Assembly (NCBI GenBank): GCA_965544035.1
Contig: CBEULR010000003.1
Span: 62,001-126,000 of the forward strand
DNA length: 64,000 nt
Source: CBEULR01 sp965544035
GTDB taxonomy: Bacteria > Bacillota > Desulfotomaculia > Desulfotomaculales > Desulforudaceae
Reading direction: 5' to 3'
The notes under the pieces were generated by a model. That model was not told where the DNA came from. It did no database searches and saw only the letters and a list, made by a program, of their open reading frames with translations. Of the stretch, positions 8,994-17,940 are shown piece by piece. Position 1 is the first letter of the stretch. Every line of letters starts with the position of its first letter. Position numbers and translations under genes: made by a program.

Positions 8994-9845
8994 CTATTCC
9001 ATCGCCTCAAGCAGCAGATCCGTGTTTCGCTCCACGGTCAGAGCCCAGTTTTCGGTTCCGTCAAAGCCGCCCGGAAAATTGGACAGGGTGACGTGGTGCG
9101 CGCCCAGTTCACGGGCGATCGCCTTTCCGGCCTCGTGTCCGCTCTGCAGGTTGTCGATGACCAGCACCACCCCCGCTTCCCGCCCCGCCTTCAGCAGCTC
9201 TTCCAGTTGCTTGGGGCTGGTGCTGTCCGGCGCGCCGAAAGAGCCGACCACCTCATAGCCCGCCCAGGCCAGAAACCCGGTCAGCATTTCATTCACCAGC
9301 ACCTTCACCTGATCGACACCGGCGGCATCGAAGCGCTCCTTAATTTCTCTTCCCGTCACCGCCACCATCTCCTGCAGTTTGGCCGCGTTATCCCCGTAAA
9401 ATCCCGCGTTTTCCGGATCGGCCTCGGCCAGTGCGGCGGTGATCTTTTGGATCGCCTCATCCTGTACCGGCGGGGTCAGCCAGTTCCCCCTGACGCCCAG
9501 GACCACCTTCTGCAGTTCCTCGTTGCGCGCCGAGTTGATCAGCTCCTCGGTGAATATTTCACCCTGCCAGTCGTGGACAAAGAAGAGCCGGGCGTCGGCC
9601 AGAACCTGCATATCCCCCGGCTTTACGTCGAAATGGCCGGGACATGAGGCGGGCGGAATAATGTTGGCCACCGTCACCCGGTCCTGCCCCACCTGCTCCA
9701 CAATGTCCGCAATCAGACTGGTGGTGGTGACCACTTTCAGACTGCTGCCGGCCGCACCGTCATTCGTCTCCTGCCCGCAGCCCGCCGCCAAAAGCATCAA
9801 CACCAGAGCCGCACCCAGGATAACCGCCCTCATTCCCTGCTTCAC
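8994..9845 (-). CDS. metal-binding lipoprotein of ABC transporter (ZnuA/TroA-like)
   Basis: 283 residues. The signal peptide ends in a lipobox LLAAGC with the modified Cys at residue 23. The rest follows the cluster A-I substrate-binding fold: TTTSLIADIVEQVG, then PPASCPGHFDVKP around 64-76 where ZnuA has its first His ligand, FFVHDW around 88-93, and DNLQSGHEAGKAIARELG near 235. The usual third His (HxAFxYFA) is replaced by NEMLTGFLAWAGY, so the ligand set differs from classical ZnuA and the metal may not be zinc. GTG at 9845 is preceded by GAGGAGGG. First gene of the znu-like operon. Confidence 0.85.
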   Translation of the reverse strand: MKQGMRAVILGAALVLMLLAAGCGQETNDGAAGSSLKVVTTTSLIADIVEQVGQDRVTVANIIPPASCPGHFDVKPGDMQVLADARLFFVHDWQGEIFTEELINSARNEELQKVVLGVRGNWLTPPVQDEAIQKITAALAEADPENAGFYGDNAAKLQEMVAVTGREIKERFDAAGVDQVKVLVNEMLTGFLAWAGYEVVGSFGAPDSTSPKQLEELLKAGREAGVVLVIDNLQSGHEAGKAIARELGAHHVTLSNFPGGFDGTENWALTVERNTDLLLEAME

Positions 9846-10203
9846 CGCAATCCCTCCTCACAAAATAAAAACCACGAAGAGGCGCCGCTCCATGGCGTCT
9901 TTGACCTTCGTGGTTCGCTTCCGTTACAGTGCATTTACCGGCTTTCTTTGTTCGAAAAAGCGCTTCGAAACGACTTCTGCCGCCCGTTGAAAGTTCAGCG
10001 TTTAACCAAGTATAATCGATGTCTCTCCCGGTGTAAATAGTTTTCTGAGCATCAGGCCGGAATTGCGTTCCAGTGGACGCACGTGCCGCGCAGCAGCCTA
10101 GTCAAGCCCGAGAACCGTATTGGCTGTTTCCCTCCCGTTTTGCTACGATAAGGCTATCAATGGACCTTGTCCGGCGATAATCTCATTGGAGGGAATGCTG
10201 TCC
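9846..10203. other. divergent intergenic region, 358 bp
   Basis: This separates the minus-strand metal transporter operon from the plus-strand hydrolase gene. It holds the terminator-type leader hairpin (9861-9914) and no coding frame with a credible start. The AT-richer part around 9990-10040 is the likely promoter area for the transporter. Confidence 0.5.
9861..9914 (-). promoter_or_regulatory. terminator-type hairpin in leader of the metal transporter operon
   Basis: On the minus strand a perfect 9-bp stem (ACCACGAAG at 9914-9906 with CTTCGTGGT at 9879-9871) is followed directly by TTTTATTTTG, the form of an intrinsic terminator. It ends only about 12 bases before the ribosome site and start of the transporter lipoprotein, so it lies inside the 5' leader rather than behind a gene. 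That position suggests attenuation by a riboswitch, leader peptide or RNA-binding protein. The upstream part of the leader extends to about 10010; I could not assign a known riboswitch class. Confidence 0.6.
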
Positions 10204-10920
10204 ATGCAAGAGTACCTGATCCACCCGCTGGTCGTCGGGGCCAACCAGACCGACCAGGGGATAATGACCTACCTCCGCGGGTATGGCAGACGGATCTGGA
10301 TTCCGATTTACGTCTTCTACCTGGAGGGCGGTAACCAAAAAATACTGGTGGATACCGGACTGGAGCAGTTTATGGTCCCGCCCGAGGTCGGTGAACAGTA
10401 CGGGCTTGAGATCCTGGAGTTTGAACCCGCCCTGGCCCGCGTCGGCTTAAAACCGGAGGACATCGACATCATCATCCACACCCACCTGCACAACGACCAC
10501 TGCGAAAACGACTACAAATGCCCCAACGCCAAGGTTTATGTGCAGAAGGCCGAGTACGAGTTCTTCAAGAACCCGCACCCGATCGACCACCGCTACTACC
10601 CCGATGTCCTGGATGACAATGAAGTGGTCGTCATCGAGGGCGACCAGGAGATTGTGGACGGCATCAGCGTCATGCTGACCCCGGGACACACCCCCGGCGG
10701 ACAGTCCGTGGTGGTGAACACGGCGGCCGGGAAGGCGATCATCACCGGGTTCTGCTGCAATCAGGAGAACTTCCCCAAACAGGGACCGGTGGTCACCCCC
10801 GGCGTGCACTTGAATGCTATCGACGCTTACGAAAGCGCCCGGCGGGTGCGTGATGCCGCGGACATCCTGCTCCCCATCCACGACCTGGCCGTCGGCCGCC
10901 AAGTCTGGGGACGGAAGTAG
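10204..10920 (+). CDS. MBL-fold hydrolase, N-acyl homoserine lactonase-like family
   Basis: 238 residues from the ATG at 10204, which has GGAGGG 10 nt upstream; the in-frame ATG at 10195 is too close to that site. The metallo-beta-lactamase motif HTHLHNDHC is clear near residue 100, and TPGHTPGGQ near 160 supplies the next metal His. Where the bridging Asp is expected the sequence reads ITGFCCNQENF, as in some lactonase-family members. The family hydrolyses esters or lactones using two metals; the substrate here is unknown. Its 3' end overlaps the convergent PEP-synthase-like frame by 94 bp. Confidence 0.85.
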   Translation: MQEYLIHPLVVGANQTDQGIMTYLRGYGRRIWIPIYVFYLEGGNQKILVDTGLEQFMVPPEVGEQYGLEILEFEPALARVGLKPEDIDIIIHTHLHNDHCENDYKCPNAKVYVQKAEYEFFKNPHPIDHRYYPDVLDDNEVVVIEGDQEIVDGISVMLTPGHTPGGQSVVVNTAAGKAIITGFCCNQENFPKQGPVVTPGVHLNAIDAYESARRVRDAADILLPIHDLAVGRQVWGRK

Positions 10921-13900
10921 GCCCGGTCCTCGGGCCCGAACGGCAGATCAACCTTCAGTTCGGCGACACTGTGTGCCCGGCTGAGACCGGCGGACATTTC
11001 GCTGTGCAGGCGACCGACCGGGCTGTTTCGTACCGCTCCGGTGGGCTTGATAATAACCGCCTGAACGTACCGCAATCCAAGACGGTGGGCCACTGCCGCC
11101 CGGCCGTGACCGTCCAGGATATATTTTCCTCCCTCGTTCCAGACGAGGACGAGCGGTACCCGGTCTTCAGCAATCGTCCTGATTTTCCCCCTCACGTCGG
11201 GAAGCCGGTAATCCAGGTCGTGTGTGGGCGTAAGTTCACGCACGTCCACACTGTCGACCGTCACCTCGATGTTCGGCCCGTAGATCTGCCGGTACACCTG
11301 ATTGAGCAGGGCCAAAACCAGGGAACTGCGCAGGCGCTCGGCTTCGCCGCTGGAACTACCGCCCCGCCTGATCAGGTAGGCCGCGGTATCAGCCTGCGCT
11401 TTCTCCTCATCCTTTTCCCCGCGGGCGGCGTGGCTCACCAGTTCGTGATAGAGCACGGCCCGTTGGTCGGCTTCCGAAAGCGAGAAGAAGCACGGGTGGA
11501 TGAATACGCTGCGGCCGTCGATATCGGCCTCGGCGATCCATTCCAGATGCGGCGTGATCACCAGTTTGAAAAAGCAGCCCCGGCGGCAGGAGGGCAGGCG
11601 GCGCAGGGCCGACTGGATTCCGTCGGACAGGAGTCCGGTCAGTATCCGCCGCTGACGTTCATTCAGCTCTCCTTCCAGGCAGGTCAGGCGTGACTCTCGG
11701 CCATCTATCCCGATTTCGGCCAACACCGGGGGGCGCCGGTCAAGAGAGCGTCTGCAGAAAGCCGGGATCCGGTAGGGGTAGGGCAGGCGGGTGCCGGGCC
11801 GCAATTCCTCGCCGGTTCGGCACCGCTCACCGGCGAGCACGTTGATACCGCACTCCGCGGCCGCCTGCAGGATCATCTTCCGGATTTTGCCGAGTGTCTC
11901 CGCCGTCTCGGCCGGCGGCACAAGCGTCCGGGGATTCTGCAGGTCGGCGGCGAGCACGTACTGGATCAGCCTCCGTTCGTTAATCGAGATGAAATCCAGC
12001 CGCCGCCGCAGGTAGGACTCGATCAGCACCAAGTTCCCGGGCGTGGCGATTTCCATTCCCACCGGAAGCTGTTCCAATCCCTCCTCGGCGATAATCTTGA
12101 ACGCCCGGTCGAGTTCATCCAGCGTCCTGACGTGCGTCAGTTCCAGCCTGACCGGAAAACCGCGGGCAATGGCCGAGCGAACGGCGCGCAGTTCCCAGCG
12201 GAAGAAGGGCTCATAGGCCTGATCGGTCCACCGGGCCAAGCCGCTGAACCCCATCAGCGGGTTCTCGTCCACCGTCTCAAACGCCCGGCCTCCTTCGAGC
12301 CGGTAAAACCCGGCGCTGTCCAGATCATTGGTGCTGAACACCACCGGCATCCCGGGCAGCCTGGTGGCACAGCCGTTGACCAGCGCCTCGAAAAACCAGT
12401 GCTGATAAAGCCGCTCGGCATTGGGATAAGCTTCTTTGAGGCGGAACGGATGCTGTCCGATTCCGCCGACGATTTCCGCCGCCCGGATCCGGATACAGGG
12501 CAGCTCGCGCACGGCGGGAACCGGTCCGGAGACCGGTGAAAGAAGCGGCCGGCGGGACTTTGGTGCAGTCTCCTTTGCTTCTGTTTCCGCCTCGGCCGCC
12601 GCCACCGAGTGGACCACCCGGACGTAAGACGTGTCGGCCACTCCGATCGAATCGATGCCCAGCTTTACCAGCAGGGCGGCAAAGGCCGGGTCGTTGGACG
12701 GCCTCTGCCCGCAGAGCCCGGTTTTGACGCCCAGGTTCTTGGCGGTGCGGATCACCGTTTCCAGCGCCTTCACCACCGCCGGGTCGGTTTCGTCGAAGCT
12801 CGCGCGCATCCGGTCATTGTCTCGGCCGGTGGCCAGCATAAACTGGGTCAGGTCATTGGAACCGATGGAAATGAAGTCGAGACGTTTCTTTCCCTGCCCG
12901 TCGACCAGGAATGCCTCCAGGTCCAGCGCATTATACGGCACCTCGGCCATCATCCCGATCTGCAGCCCGTCCTCGCCGCGGCGCAATCCCTCGGCCGCCA
13001 GAAAATCCAGCGCCCGCCGCAATTCCTTGGGTGTCCGGACCACCGGCAGCATTACGGCCACATTGCGGTAGCCCATGCTCCGGGCGAACTTGATCGCTTC
13101 CAGTTCCCAGCGAAAGACCTCGGCATAGGCCGGGTCGATCATCCGGCCCTCGCCCCGGAAGCCCAGCATCGGATTGGCCTCTTCCTGCTCGAACAGGTAA
13201 CCGCCCCACATCTCCCGGTACTCGTTGCTCTTGAAATCGGTCGTCCGGTAGATTACAGTCTGCTCCGGGGTTTGGGTGGCGGCAATCGAAGCAATAGCCC
13301 GGCCCAGCGTCTCCACGTAAAACCGGCGGCCGGACTCATGTCCGCTTATCGACTCGGCGATGCGTTTCTTCAACCGGCTCCGCTTCTCAAAACGCCCGCC
13401 GGGTTCAAACTCCCCGCGGTCGTATGCGAGCAGCGCCTGCGGATGAATACCCATCTGCGCCAGCACGAATTCAGCCCGCAGCAGGCTTACTCCGTAGTGG
13501 GAAGTGTAACGGGCAATCGGGAATCTCCTGGCCACAAAAGGATTGGCCACGATCAACCCGATCTTGGTCCGGGTCACCGGAAGCCGGTCGATATCCACCG
13601 TCTCTCCGGTCTCCACCAGGACCTCGGGCAGTGGAACCCGGTGGGTGTACACCCGCCCGGCATCGGCGTCAACGGTGACGTTCAGGTCCTCACCCCGCTC
13701 CTCAGCCTCTTGAACCAGCCGGCGCAGCCTATCCAACGCACCGGCGCCCACACCGACCACCGCCGGTTTGCGCAGTTCCCGGGCGACAATGGCCGCGTGC
13801 GATGTTGAACCGCCGACCGCCGTAACAAAACCGGCGGCCACCCGCATCACCGGCACCATATCCGGCGTGGTGAACTCCGTACAGAGAATATCCCCCTTGC

Positions 13901-15080
13901 GCACCCGGCGCATCTCAACGGCCAGTCCTTTCGAATCCCGGGCATCGATCACGACCGCACGCCCGGACGCCGCCCCCGAACCGGGAGTGCCGGTGCAGAG
14001 GAGTTCGGCCTGTTTCATCTTTTCCGGACGGACCGCCTTTTTCTTCTGCTTAATGCGGTTCGGCTCATCGGCGGCGTAAACGGTTTCCGGCCGGGCCTGG
14101 GTCAGCCAGAGTTTACCCCGCTCATCAAGGGCAAACTCCACATCCCGCATATCACCGTAGTATTCGGCCACCGACAGGACGGCACGGCCGATCTCGATCG
14201 CTTTTTCATCGGGAATGGAAAAACGACGCCGCCGGTCGGCGGGTACAGGCAGGGCCCGTGTTCCCCCCTTTTCTTCGTCGAAGACCAGCATTACTTCCTT
14301 GGCCCCCAGGCGTTTCTCAAGAATCACCATTTCGCCCGAGGGCGATACGGCCAGCAGGAACCTGTCGGGTGTCTGCCGTCCGCTGACGATCGCCTCGCCC
14401 AGGCCTTCGCCCACGTCCAGGTAAACCACACCCCGGGTCGTCCCGTGCCTGGCGCTCCACCCGGTCTCGATGTCCACCGTGAACGCCGTCCCGGACTTGG
14501 CACTCTTGATCATCCGCTGGACAACCACGGCGATCTCCACCTGCAGGTGGTCGAACCCCTTTTCCATCCGGTAGCTGATCGCCCGGTCGGTGAACAGCGA
14601 GGCCCAGCAACGACGGACGGCGTCCAAGACGGCGTCCTCTCCGCGGATGTTCAGGTAGGTGTCCTGCTGACCGGCAAAAGACGCGTCGGGCAGGTCCTCG
14701 GCCGAGGCCGAGCTGCGCACGGCCACCGGCAGATCGGCGGTCCCCGCATCTGCGGCCAGTCGGCGGTATTGCTCTCTGACCGCTTCGGCGATGGCCGAGG
14801 GGACCCGCGTTTCCGGCCGCCGAATCGCCTCCCGGATCCGTTTCCCCACGGTGGACAAGTCAGCCGCTCCGGCGGTCAGCCCCCGGAGTTCCTCCGCGAT
14901 ATAAGCAGCCAGCTGATTGTCACTCCGCAGGAAAGCACGATAAGCGTCGGTGGTCACAATAAAGCCGGGAGGAACATCGATACCGGGAATTCTGGTGAGT
15001 TCCCCCAGATTAGCCCCTTTACCCCCGGCCAGCGCCACATCTCCGGCTCCCACATCTTTGAAACCAACCGTGTAACGCAT
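10827..15080 (-). CDS. PEP synthase-like multidomain protein with degenerate second barrel, HExxH and ParB-like C-terminus
   Basis: 1417 residues from ATG 15080 (GGGAGG 10 nt upstream); PEP synthases are usually near 800. In order: ATP-grasp PEP/pyruvate-binding domain (about 5-340; VRSSASAEDLPDASFAGQQDT), phosphohistidine domain with catalytic His in GGSTSHAAIVARE (~428), and a PEP-utiliser TIM barrel ending with GLCGQ, the catalytic Cys at ~790. A second barrel-like repeat (~860-1090) then reads SINERRLIQYVL and NVLAGERC where the first has SIGSNDLTQFML and GLCGQ, so it has lost catalytic residues. Next comes HELVSH, an HExxH zincin-like motif (~1212), and YILDGHGRAAVAHRLG (~1320), a ParB/sulfiredoxin-like motif. 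The last ~30 residues are antisense to the neighbouring hydrolase and may not be native. Role of the fusion is unknown. Confidence 0.85.
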   Translation of the reverse strand: MRYTVGFKDVGAGDVALAGGKGANLGELTRIPGIDVPPGFIVTTDAYRAFLRSDNQLAAYIAEELRGLTAGAADLSTVGKRIREAIRRPETRVPSAIAEAVREQYRRLAADAGTADLPVAVRSSASAEDLPDASFAGQQDTYLNIRGEDAVLDAVRRCWASLFTDRAISYRMEKGFDHLQVEIAVVVQRMIKSAKSGTAFTVDIETGWSARHGTTRGVVYLDVGEGLGEAIVSGRQTPDRFLLAVSPSGEMVILEKRLGAKEVMLVFDEEKGGTRALPVPADRRRRFSIPDEKAIEIGRAVLSVAEYYGDMRDVEFALDERGKLWLTQARPETVYAADEPNRIKQKKKAVRPEKMKQAELLCTGTPGSGAASGRAVVIDARDSKGLAVEMRRVRKGDILCTEFTTPDMVPVMRVAAGFVTAVGGSTSHAAIVARELRKPAVVGVGAGALDRLRRLVQEAEERGEDLNVTVDADAGRVYTHRVPLPEVLVETGETVDIDRLPVTRTKIGLIVANPFVARRFPIARYTSHYGVSLLRAEFVLAQMGIHPQALLAYDRGEFEPGGRFEKRSRLKKRIAESISGHESGRRFYVETLGRAIASIAATQTPEQTVIYRTTDFKSNEYREMWGGYLFEQEEANPMLGFRGEGRMIDPAYAEVFRWELEAIKFARSMGYRNVAVMLPVVRTPKELRRALDFLAAEGLRRGEDGLQIGMMAEVPYNALDLEAFLVDGQGKKRLDFISIGSNDLTQFMLATGRDNDRMRASFDETDPAVVKALETVIRTAKNLGVKTGLCGQRPSNDPAFAALLVKLGIDSIGVADTSYVRVVHSVAAAEAETEAKETAPKSRRPLLSPVSGPVPAVRELPCIRIRAAEIVGGIGQHPFRLKEAYPNAERLYQHWFFEALVNGCATRLPGMPVVFSTNDLDSAGFYRLEGGRAFETVDENPLMGFSGLARWTDQAYEPFFRWELRAVRSAIARGFPVRLELTHVRTLDELDRAFKIIAEEGLEQLPVGMEIATPGNLVLIESYLRRRLDFISINERRLIQYVLAADLQNPRTLVPPAETAETLGKIRKMILQAAAECGINVLAGERCRTGEELRPGTRLPYPYRIPAFCRRSLDRRPPVLAEIGIDGRESRLTCLEGELNERQRRILTGLLSDGIQSALRRLPSCRRGCFFKLVITPHLEWIAEADIDGRSVFIHPCFFSLSEADQRAVLYHELVSHAARGEKDEEKAQADTAAYLIRRGGSSSGEAERLRSSLVLALLNQVYRQIYGPNIEVTVDSVDVRELTPTHDLDYRLPDVRGKIRTIAEDRVPLVLVWNEGGKYILDGHGRAAVAHRLGLRYVQAVIIKPTGAVRNSPVGRLHSEMSAGLSRAHSVAELKVDLPFGPEDRAYFRPQTWRPTARSWMGSRMSAASRTRRALS

Positions 15081-15370
15081 CGGAAAACAACCTCCCAAAA
15101 AACAAATACCCCCCCTACGGTACCACCTGGACTCCGAACGGGAGGGTTAATATATAGAAGGTTAGTTTTTGGGAATAGACGATAAGCAGATGTTATGACC
15201 GGCAGTGCGTGCCATTCAAGACCAGGCACTTCCTGACCAATAAATAACACCATTAGCCCATTCTGTCAAACACAATTCCTGCTGAATATGGTTATCGCTC
15301 ATCCTTTATATGCAATATTTCCTAAATAGTATGACTGATTAGGCAATTTATGCATACTTTCTCTCCAGCA

Positions 15371-16408
15371 TCAGGGCAAAACCACAATGTTGGTGGCCAT
15401 CGTCCGCTGACGGCCGTCGGAAGGACGGTTCAGGACTTCGTTATCAAAGACAAAGACGCTGGAACCACCTCCGTCCAGATTGTAGGCGTCGATCACACCG
15501 AACTCGATCAGTGAGACCTGCAGGTCCTCCAGGGTGACCCCACTGGACCAGTCGGCCTGGCGCCCATCCACGACGATCATAATCAGATCCCCGTTGGCGT
15601 ACTCGCCGATGAGCGTACGCGGCTGCCGCTGGTGGCGCCAGTTCCGGGGGATGGATACCGGTTTTTGGTCGCGGATCAGAATCGGCACAAAACTTACCCC
15701 CTGCCGGGCGCCCAGCCGGTTGAGCTGGGCCTGATCGTGGACGATATCACCCACCAGATGTCCCTGCGCATCGAAACCGACGAAAAAGAGATCGTCCTTG
15801 GAAGGCTGGAACCCCCCGATCAGCTTCCCGTCGATCATCGTGTTCCCGATCGGCAGCACATGCATCCGGCCTCCGCCGGGAGCGGTGTAAAACCCCCCGC
15901 CGTTGATGCCCAGGATCGCACCCGTACGCCGCACGGCCGCACTCGTGGTTTCCCCTTCCACCGGACGGTGCACCACCCGGAGCACTTTCGGATCGAAGGG
16001 TTTGACCTTGGCAATATATCCCCGGTAGCCGATGCCCTTCAATTCAAACACCTTCACCTCGACCCGTTCCGACCGGTGCACCCGTACCGGCGGGCCCAGT
16101 TTTTCCAGGATGTGCTCCTCGTACACGTCGTCCGACAGGTCCTTCTGAATAGCCGATTTCTGGGCCAGTTCCAGCAACAACCGGTGCTGTTCCTCGTACT
16201 TCCGCTGCTGCTCTTCCAGCGTGTCCCGTACAAAACCGGCCGTATACTCCAGTTCGTGCAATCCCTCCTGCAGCCCGTCCACCGCAGCCGCCAGTTCGTC
16301 CGCGGGCAGCGTCATGCCCCCCGCCGCCTGTCCGAAGGACGAAGCCGAGACGATGATCGCGATGATCGGGGCGACCAGGAGTAAGATGACCAGATTAATG
16401 CGCAACAT
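15371..16408 (-). CDS. exported phosphodiester glycosidase (NAGPA) family protein
   Basis: 345 residues. An N-terminal membrane/signal segment (LVILLLVAPIIAIIVSAS) is followed by a coiled-coil region (~40-80) and then the NAGPA domain: AILGINGGGFY near 175, TLIGEYANGDLIMIVVDGR near 265, and AYNLDGGGSSVFV near 315, the conserved Asn-Gly-Gly and Asp-Gly-Gly-Gly loops. The family removes GlcNAc or other sugars from phosphodiesters; in Firmicutes it is linked to wall or spore polysaccharides. Its ATG overlaps the end of the upstream membrane protein by 14 nt, so both are co-translated. Confidence 0.85.
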   Translation of the reverse strand: MLRINLVILLLVAPIIAIIVSASSFGQAAGGMTLPADELAAAVDGLQEGLHELEYTAGFVRDTLEEQQRKYEEQHRLLLELAQKSAIQKDLSDDVYEEHILEKLGPPVRVHRSERVEVKVFELKGIGYRGYIAKVKPFDPKVLRVVHRPVEGETTSAAVRRTGAILGINGGGFYTAPGGGRMHVLPIGNTMIDGKLIGGFQPSKDDLFFVGFDAQGHLVGDIVHDQAQLNRLGARQGVSFVPILIRDQKPVSIPRNWRHQRQPRTLIGEYANGDLIMIVVDGRQADWSSGVTLEDLQVSLIEFGVIDAYNLDGGGSSVFVFDNEVLNRPSDGRQRTMATNIVVLP

Positions 16409-16799
16409 TGGGCGACTTCCTCAAAGCTTCCAGACTCCGCTCCAACTGTTCCAACTGTCTGTCCAGCGCTTCGATGCGCTGCGTCAGTGCCTCCTGGGTT
16501 GAATCGGTGCCGGCCAGGATTTGGTCGGTGTCGGCGAGGACATCCTTCACCTCACCCAGTTCGGCCTGAATCGCATCCAATCTTTCTTCCAGCGACTGCA
16601 CGTGCAGGGCATTGGTCTCCTGTACGGTGCGCACCGAGCGGTCGATATAATCGGTAACCAGGTAGTAAGCACCATATAGCAAACCGCCCCAGAACGCGAT
16701 CATCAGCACAACGGCGGCGACTCTCACCCAGGGGCGGACCGTTTGTTTCCGTTCAGCCCTCGTGCCCGGCACGGCATCCTCTTGTACTGGCAAATCCAT
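16395..16799 (-). CDS. small membrane protein with C-terminal coiled coil
   Basis: 134 residues from ATG 16799 (GAAAGGTGGG before it; the longer frame begins in a terminator and is rejected). A single membrane helix (VRVAAVVLMIAFWGGLLYGAYYL) near residues 25-47 is followed by ~80 residues of heptad-rich helix (SLEERLDAIQAELGEVKDVL; ALDRQLEQLERSLEALR). It resembles small divisome or wall-linked coiled-coil proteins in layout only. It overlaps the NAGPA gene, suggesting a joint envelope function. No family assigned. Confidence 0.75.
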   Translation of the reverse strand: MDLPVQEDAVPGTRAERKQTVRPWVRVAAVVLMIAFWGGLLYGAYYLVTDYIDRSVRTVQETNALHVQSLEERLDAIQAELGEVKDVLADTDQILAGTDSTQEALTQRIEALDRQLEQLERSLEALRKSPNVAH

Positions 16800-16859
16800 G
16801 GCTGTCCCACCTTTCTCTCCCATTATACCTAAATACGGAAGATGTCGAAACATGAAAAA

Positions 16860-16883
16860 CCCCGTAAGCTGTGGCTTACGGGG
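16860..16883 (-). terminator. intrinsic terminator after CBS gene
   Basis: 10-bp perfect stem (CCCCGTAAGC / GCTTACGGGG) with loop of 4, followed on the minus strand by TTTTTC. It lies 34 bp past the stop of the CBS-domain gene. Confidence 0.85.
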
Positions 16884-16917
16884 TCGAATAGACATCCAAT
16901 TTATGGGATGACGGCTT

Positions 16918-17385
16918 TTAGGCCACCGCTTCGGCCATGGCCCTGAAAAGCTCCTTGGTGCTCATGGTGCCCACCACACGGTCGCCGTCCAATACCAGGA
17001 TGGTGTTTACCCCATGCCGCCGAATCAGATTCGCCGCCCTCATCAGGGTATCGTCGGCTTTCACCGTTACCAGCGGCCGCATAATCTCACCGACCGGCTT
17101 GTCGGCAATATTCCGGCAGCGCTGGGTGAACAATCCCGACCAGTACGCTTCGCAGTTGTATTCCGGCTTCAGAAACTCCGGCTCCACGGCCTTCAGGATG
17201 TCCAGCGGCGTTACCATCCCGACCGCCCGGTCCTGCTCATCAACAACCAAAACCAAGGGTTCGCCCGCTCCCGGACCGTTATTCTTTTTTCGGAAGACCT
17301 CGACCAATTCCCCGACTCGGCACTCCTGCCTCACGAAAGTACCTTCATCGAAGGCGGAGGCCAGGTCCCGAACACGCAGTGTCAT
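16918..17385 (-). CDS. CBS-domain pair protein
   Basis: 155 residues made of two CBS motifs (about 10-75 and 95-150). Typical phrases are LVLVVDEQDRAVGMVTPLDIL in the first and IRRHGVNTILVLDGDRVVGTMSTKELFRA in the second. Tandem CBS domains bind adenine nucleotides or similar ligands and usually regulate a partner; here no effector domain is fused. ATG 17385 has AAGGAGGG upstream. It follows the HTH protein by 15 nt and ends at a strong terminator, so it is the last gene of the 18.6-16.9 kb unit. Confidence 0.88.
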   Translation of the reverse strand: MTLRVRDLASAFDEGTFVRQECRVGELVEVFRKKNNGPGAGEPLVLVVDEQDRAVGMVTPLDILKAVEPEFLKPEYNCEAYWSGLFTQRCRNIADKPVGEIMRPLVTVKADDTLMRAANLIRRHGVNTILVLDGDRVVGTMSTKELFRAMAEAVA

Positions 17386-17400
17386 ACCGGAACCCTCCTT

Positions 17401-17823
17401 TCAGTTCCTGTTTTCCCTTTCCCCTTCTTCAAACTCCGTTTTCCCAAAACCGGTCTGCAGCGGCAGCTGCTCCCTGATCTTTTTCAACTGCTCCTGAAAT
17501 GCGGGATCGTTTACCGATTCAAGCTGCCACCACAGCCACTTGCACCGGAGCTCCCACATCGCCTTGGCTTTTTCCAAACGACGTACTTTCTGACCGAGGC
17601 TGATATTGGCGTGCCGCAGCTTCAGCACCTTATCGGCCAGGGGCTCCTGGGTAGTAGAAAGCTGTTTTGACAACAACTCCAGGCCGGCCCAGGTCAGCTT
17701 TTTCTTCCAGGCATAATATGTATGGCGCTTTATCCCGTGTTTCCGGCATATCTCCTCGGTGCTTAGCCCCTCCTCCTGCCCTTCCAGGATGATAGAAAGC
17801 ATTTTTTCCGGGCTGACTTGCAC
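17401..17823 (-). CDS. transposase-type helix-turn-helix protein (IS3 OrfA-like), possibly domesticated
   Basis: 140 residues from GTG 17823, which has GGAGGGAGG 9 nt upstream. Residues 1-45 form a helix-turn-helix of the transposase_8/IS3 OrfA kind (STEEICRKHGIKRHTYYAWKKKL). The rest is helical and basic (LGQKVRRLEKAKAMWELRCKWLWWQL). No OrfB integrase, terminal repeats or target duplications are seen nearby, and it sits in a tight same-strand row with the CBS and DUF2292 genes, so a domesticated DNA-binding role is more likely than an active element. Confidence 0.65.
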   Translation of the reverse strand: MQVSPEKMLSIILEGQEEGLSTEEICRKHGIKRHTYYAWKKKLTWAGLELLSKQLSTTQEPLADKVLKLRHANISLGQKVRRLEKAKAMWELRCKWLWWQLESVNDPAFQEQLKKIREQLPLQTGFGKTEFEEGERENRN

Positions 17824-17940
17824 ACTATCACTCCTCCCTCCAGGACGTCTCACTCCTTCTTCCCTAACCCGTCGTGCTTCGACCGGGCAGGCATCACCTG
17901 CCTTCCACCGCTGCTACGTGCCGCACGCTTCAAATAAGAA

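Noticed and set aside
8151..9647. 498-residue plus-strand frame
   Set aside because: Antisense to znuC and the lipoprotein gene, both of which carry clear motifs.
12609..13808. 399-residue plus-strand frame
   Set aside because: Antisense to the PEP-synthase barrel; no motif.
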